Below are positions 14,448 through 17,485 of a stretch of DNA of 17,485 nucleotides, one piece after another. The position numbers and the translations under genes are program-made. Position 1 is the first letter of the stretch. Every line of letters starts with the position of its first letter. This stretch comes from DASZTV01 sp035548055 (GTDB lineage Bacteria > Actinomycetota > Actinomycetes > JAFAQI01). Under the pieces are notes generated by a model. It was not told the DNA's origin. It did not search any database and saw only the letters and a list, made by a program, of their open reading frames with translations. Location of the stretch: NCBI GenBank assembly GCA_035548055.1, contig DASZTL010000110.1:1-17485 (forward strand), given 5' to 3'.

Positions 14448-15926
14448 GTGACCTACGACGATGTCCTGGAGCGCTACGAGCCGGTGCTCGGCCTGGAAAC
14501 CCACGTCGAGCTCGGTACGGCGACGAAGCTGTTCTGCGGCTGCTCGACAACCTTCGGCGCGGACCCGAACAGCCAGGTGTGCCCGGTGTGTCTGGGCCTG
14601 CCGGGGTCGCTGCCGGTCACGAACCGCAGAGCAATCGAGTTCACGATCAAGATCGGCCTCGCGCTGCATTGCGAGATCGCCGAGTGGTGCCGGTTCGCCC
14701 GGAAGAACTACTTCTATCCGGACATGCCGAAGGACTACCAGGTCAGCCAGTACGACGAGCCGCTTTGCACCGATGGCTACCTCGACGTCGTCGTCGACGG
14801 CGAGACGCATCGTGTCGAGATCGAGCGGGTGCATCTCGAAGAGGACACCGGCAAGTCGCTGCACGTCGGCGGATCGACCGGGCGCATCCACGGGGCGACG
14901 CACTCGCTCGTCGACTACAACCGCGCCGGAATCCCGCTGGTGGAGATCGTCACCCGTCCGGTGCGCGGCGCCGGGAAGAAGGCCGCGCAGGTTGCCCGCG
15001 CCTACGTGACCGAGCTGCGGGACGTTCTGCGTGACCTGGGCGTCTCCGACGTCCGGATGGAGCAGGGCTCGATGCGGGCGGACGTCAACGTCTCGCTGAT
15101 GCTTCCGGGCGCCGACCGGCTGGGCACGCGAACGGAGACCAAGAACGTCAACTCGTTGCGGTCTGTCGAGCGTGCCGTCAGATACGAGGTGGAGCGCCAG
15201 GCCGCAGTGCTCGATGCCGGAGATCGCGTGGTCCAGGAGACCCGCCACTTCCACGAGGACAGCGGCAGCACGAGCTCCGGACGGGTCAAGTCCGATGCCG
15301 AGGACTACCGCTACTTTCCGGAGCCAGACCTGGTCCCGCTGGCGCCGCCGCGAGACATGGTGGAAGAGCTACGTGCCACCTTGCCGGAGCCGCCGAGCGT
15401 GCGCAGAGCTCGCTTCGCGGAGACGCATGGTTACACGCCGGTCGACATGGACCAGATGATGAACGCCGGTGTCGTCGACCTGGTCGCAGCGACGATCGAC
15501 GCCGGCGCCCCCGCCGCGAAAGCGAAGGGCTGGTGGCTGGGGTACCTCGTCGGCAGGGCGAACGACCTCAGGGTGGACGTCGGCGAGCTGGCGGTGACAC
15601 CGGCATCGGTCGCACGAATCAGCGCGTTGGAGGACGAGGGATCGCTCACCAACAAGCTCGCGCGCCAGGTCGCCGACGCCGTCATTGCCGGTGAGGGTGA
15701 CGTCGACGCCGTCATCGACGCCCACGGCTGGCGGGTCGCGGGCGAGGACGAGCTGATTGCCGCCGTCGATGCCGCCATCGAGGCCTCGCCCGACATCGCG
15801 GCGAAGGTTCGTGACGGCAACCAGGGTGCCGTCGGCCCGTTGGTCGGCGCGATCATGAAGGCGACCGGCGGTTCGGCGGACGCGAAGCGCGCCCGCGAGC
15901 TGATTCTCGAACGCCTCAGCGCCTAG
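14448..15926 (+). CDS. gatB: Asp/Glu-tRNA amidotransferase subunit B
   Basis: Subunit that binds the misacylated tRNA, phosphorylates the Glu or Asp side chain and amidates it with ammonia from GatA. Length is 492 residues. YEPVLGLETHVEL opens the catalytic cradle, followed by a zinc site of C30, C32, C45 and C48 (FCGC...CPVC). RKNYFYPDMPKDYQVSQYDEP and EEDTGKSLH hold active-site residues. YRYFPEPDLVPL closes the cradle, and the helical and YqeY-like tail domain covers about 330-492 and ends GAIMKATGGSADAKRA. The GTG at 14448 is the first start after an in-frame TGA at 14445-14447. An ATG at 14444 is out of frame. Its end overlaps the minus-strand neighbour by 11 nt. It is split from gatCA by the transporter and def. 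Confidence 0.97.
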   Translation: MTYDDVLERYEPVLGLETHVELGTATKLFCGCSTTFGADPNSQVCPVCLGLPGSLPVTNRRAIEFTIKIGLALHCEIAEWCRFARKNYFYPDMPKDYQVSQYDEPLCTDGYLDVVVDGETHRVEIERVHLEEDTGKSLHVGGSTGRIHGATHSLVDYNRAGIPLVEIVTRPVRGAGKKAAQVARAYVTELRDVLRDLGVSDVRMEQGSMRADVNVSLMLPGADRLGTRTETKNVNSLRSVERAVRYEVERQAAVLDAGDRVVQETRHFHEDSGSTSSGRVKSDAEDYRYFPEPDLVPLAPPRDMVEELRATLPEPPSVRRARFAETHGYTPVDMDQMMNAGVVDLVAATIDAGAPAAKAKGWWLGYLVGRANDLRVDVGELAVTPASVARISALEDEGSLTNKLARQVADAVIAGEGDVDAVIDAHGWRVAGEDELIAAVDAAIEASPDIAAKVRDGNQGAVGPLVGAIMKATGGSADAKRARELILERLSA

Positions 15927-17485
15927 TCGGGACGGCGGAGCGAACCAGCGGATATGGCACGACGACGGGCTCGCGGTAGAGCGTCTGGTCGCCGTAGGAC
16001 ACCCACGTCCGGCTGTGTCGCACCCAGCCGACCGAATGGCTCTTGTAGTCGCACACGCCGGTCGGGAAGATCTTCTCGAGGGCGAGGTACTGCTTGACGG
16101 TCAACGACGGCGGGTAGTCGCTCGGGCGCAGCGGCCGCAGCCGGCACTTCACGACGTCCTCGCTGATAGGTCCGCCCGCCGCCTGGCGTGGACTGGAGTG
16201 CATCAGGACCGAGCAACCAACCGGGACGCCCACCCCGCCGGCTCGGCATTGGTCCGCGGCCGCGGCCGGCCGGGCGTGGGCGACGAGCCAGGCCCGTGAC
16301 TTGTACGGGTAGTGCGCCTGCAGTCGGTCGATGGCGTTCAGCCACTGCTCCACGACGACGATCGCAGTGGACGGCAGTGGCACTCCACTCCAGATCGCCT
16401 GGCTCGCGTGCGAGTTGTAGTTGGCGTCGAGCCGGGCCCGGATCTCGTAGGGCCGGATCTCGTCATGGATGTCGACGCTCGGCACCTCGTCGGTGACGGG
16501 GATCGTCTGGTCGATGAACGGCGCTTGGTTGATCGCGCCGTACTCACCGACCAACGAGTTGCGGAAGACGCGGCGCGCCTCGTACGTCGACATCGCCTCA
16601 CGTTCCGGCATGAAGTTGCCGTCCAGGTCCAACCCGCCCACGCCTCGGTTCAGCGCGACGAACTGCGCGGAGGTGATCTTGCCGCTTTGCAACGCTTTCA
16701 GGCCGTACTGCACGCCGACGTTGTCGAGTGGGCGGAGGGCCGCACCGGTCTTGCGATCGGTACCGAGGACGTTCTTCAGGTCGTCCTGCAGGTCGCAGCG
16801 GACGCCGTGCGGATTCGTCTCGGCGTTGTACCGCTCGGCATCGGGGATCTCGCCCGGGCACGACGTGGGCTTGAGGTTGTCGCCGAACAGGTCCTCCCAG
16901 TCGCTGCACGCGGCAGAGGAGGCCAGACCGGTCACCGCGGTCTGGGTGCCGAGGCCCCAACCTTTGTGGGCGTTGAAGTAGTGCTTCAGGACGACGCAAT
17001 CGCCGACCGTCATGGCAGTCGACACGACATCCGGGAAGCTGAGGATCGGCGTGCCGCCGTCGAGGACCCCGGGGTAGCCGTTCGCGATCGTGTACTGCTG
17101 GATCGCGCCGCCCGACCCACCACCGCCGACGATGCTGTGCACCTGGCCGTAGTGGTTCGTGACGTACTCGCGGATCATCATCAGCGTCTCGGCCGACAGC
17201 ACCTGGTTGCAGTGCACGCCAAAGATGGTGAGGGACGACTCGCCGACCATGTAGCCGTTGCTCAGCAGGCCAGGGAGATCCAGCAGTGGCCCGGCGAGGT
17301 TCTCGCCGCCGATCGAGGAGAGCGGGCTGAAGGCGGTGATCTCACCGCCGTCGTCGCCCTGCTCGTAGCCGGTGCCGCACGACTCACCGAAGTGCCACAC
17401 CATCTTGTGGTTCCACGACTTCGGCCGGAACGCGTCGTGGCGGCCGCGCGCATGCGGGTCGTCGAGGACTGCGAGGCGAGTGACC
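15916..17485 (-). CDS. DUF6351-type putative alpha/beta hydrolase, 5' end beyond window
   Basis: The frame is open to the right edge, so the N terminus is missing; about 522 residues are visible. The first visible residues read VTRLAVLDDPHARG and lead into SWNHKMVWHFGESCG. The internal ATG at 17403 is therefore not the real start. IVGGGGSGGAIQQ resembles the nucleophile elbow of a serine hydrolase, with the candidate serine encoded at 17113-17115. It is followed by NGYPGVLDGGTPILSFPD. I recall this combination from DUF6351 proteins, a tannase-like family of mostly secreted proteins with unknown substrates. Several cysteines (for example in ESCG, CPGE, RCDLQ and QCRAGG) suit disulfide bonds outside the cell. 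The signal peptide would lie outside the window. The remaining catalytic residues cannot be assigned with confidence. Its stop overlaps the gatB end by 11 nt. Confidence 0.7.
   Translation of the reverse strand, partial: VTRLAVLDDPHARGRHDAFRPKSWNHKMVWHFGESCGTGYEQGDDGGEITAFSPLSSIGGENLAGPLLDLPGLLSNGYMVGESSLTIFGVHCNQVLSAETLMMIREYVTNHYGQVHSIVGGGGSGGAIQQYTIANGYPGVLDGGTPILSFPDVVSTAMTVGDCVVLKHYFNAHKGWGLGTQTAVTGLASSAACSDWEDLFGDNLKPTSCPGEIPDAERYNAETNPHGVRCDLQDDLKNVLGTDRKTGAALRPLDNVGVQYGLKALQSGKITSAQFVALNRGVGGLDLDGNFMPEREAMSTYEARRVFRNSLVGEYGAINQAPFIDQTIPVTDEVPSVDIHDEIRPYEIRARLDANYNSHASQAIWSGVPLPSTAIVVVEQWLNAIDRLQAHYPYKSRAWLVAHARPAAAADQCRAGGVGVPVGCSVLMHSSPRQAAGGPISEDVVKCRLRPLRPSDYPPSLTVKQYLALEKIFPTGVCDYKSHSVGWVRHSRTWVSYGDQTLYREPVVVPYPLVRSAVPTRR

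Noticed and set aside
1..17485. Search for CRISPR arrays, insertion sequences, tRNA genes, toxin-antitoxin pairs, defence islands or a new multi-gene system
   Set aside because: No tandem spaced repeats, transposase motifs, tRNA-like cloverleaf or defence-type domains were seen. Genes fill the window, and nearly all belong to a conserved housekeeping block.

Overview
The window is G+C-rich DNA with strong third-position G/C bias, frequent GTG starts and several TANNNT hexamers placed 6-8 nt before a start codon. That points to a high-GC actinobacterium. From memory, the gene order (etfB-etfA ... iscS-mnmA ... metE-like-ligA-gatC-gatA ... gatB) matches the housekeeping block of Mycobacterium tuberculosis around Rv3029c-Rv3009c. 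I cannot fix the genus; a non-mycobacterial lineage is likely, because the slot between gatA and gatB holds a sugar transporter and a peptide deformylase rather than pfkA.

Layout. (1) 30-1792: etfB and etfA encode the electron transfer flavoprotein and end in an intrinsic terminator. (2) 1822-3207: a degenerate PaaK-like adenylate-forming protein with only one lysine. (3) 3238-6091: a cysteine desulfurase, the tRNA 2-thiouridylase mnmA and a DUF1697 protein, tightly packed. The desulfurase probably supplies the sulfur that MnmA places on wobble uridine. (4) 6128-7593: a 95-residue orphan protein converging on a secreted phosphoesterase. (5) 7648-10700: a MetE-C-terminal-like protein overlapping ligA, the NAD-dependent DNA ligase. 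(6) 10710-12502: gatC and gatA, then a sugar-porter MFS transporter to 13943. (7) 13948-15926: def and gatB, divergent from a 17-nt gap. (8) 15916 to the right edge: a truncated DUF6351-type hydrolase on the minus strand.

The genes serve mainly core functions: redox (EtfAB), tRNA thiolation (desulfurase plus MnmA), DNA ligation, indirect Gln-tRNA/Asn-tRNA synthesis (GatCAB) and N-terminal deformylation. Coding density is extreme: no gap exceeds about 55 nt, and three convergent pairs overlap or nearly touch. The most interesting layer is regulatory. At least five genes look leaderless, and their -10 hexamers sit inside a terminator, across an upstream stop codon, or on top of a divergent -10.

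I see no tRNA or rRNA gene, insertion sequence, CRISPR array, toxin-antitoxin pair or defence system, and no clear undescribed multi-gene system. The less ordinary items are the lysine-poor PaaK-like protein, the 95-residue orphan, the stand-alone MetE-like protein and the compressed promoters.
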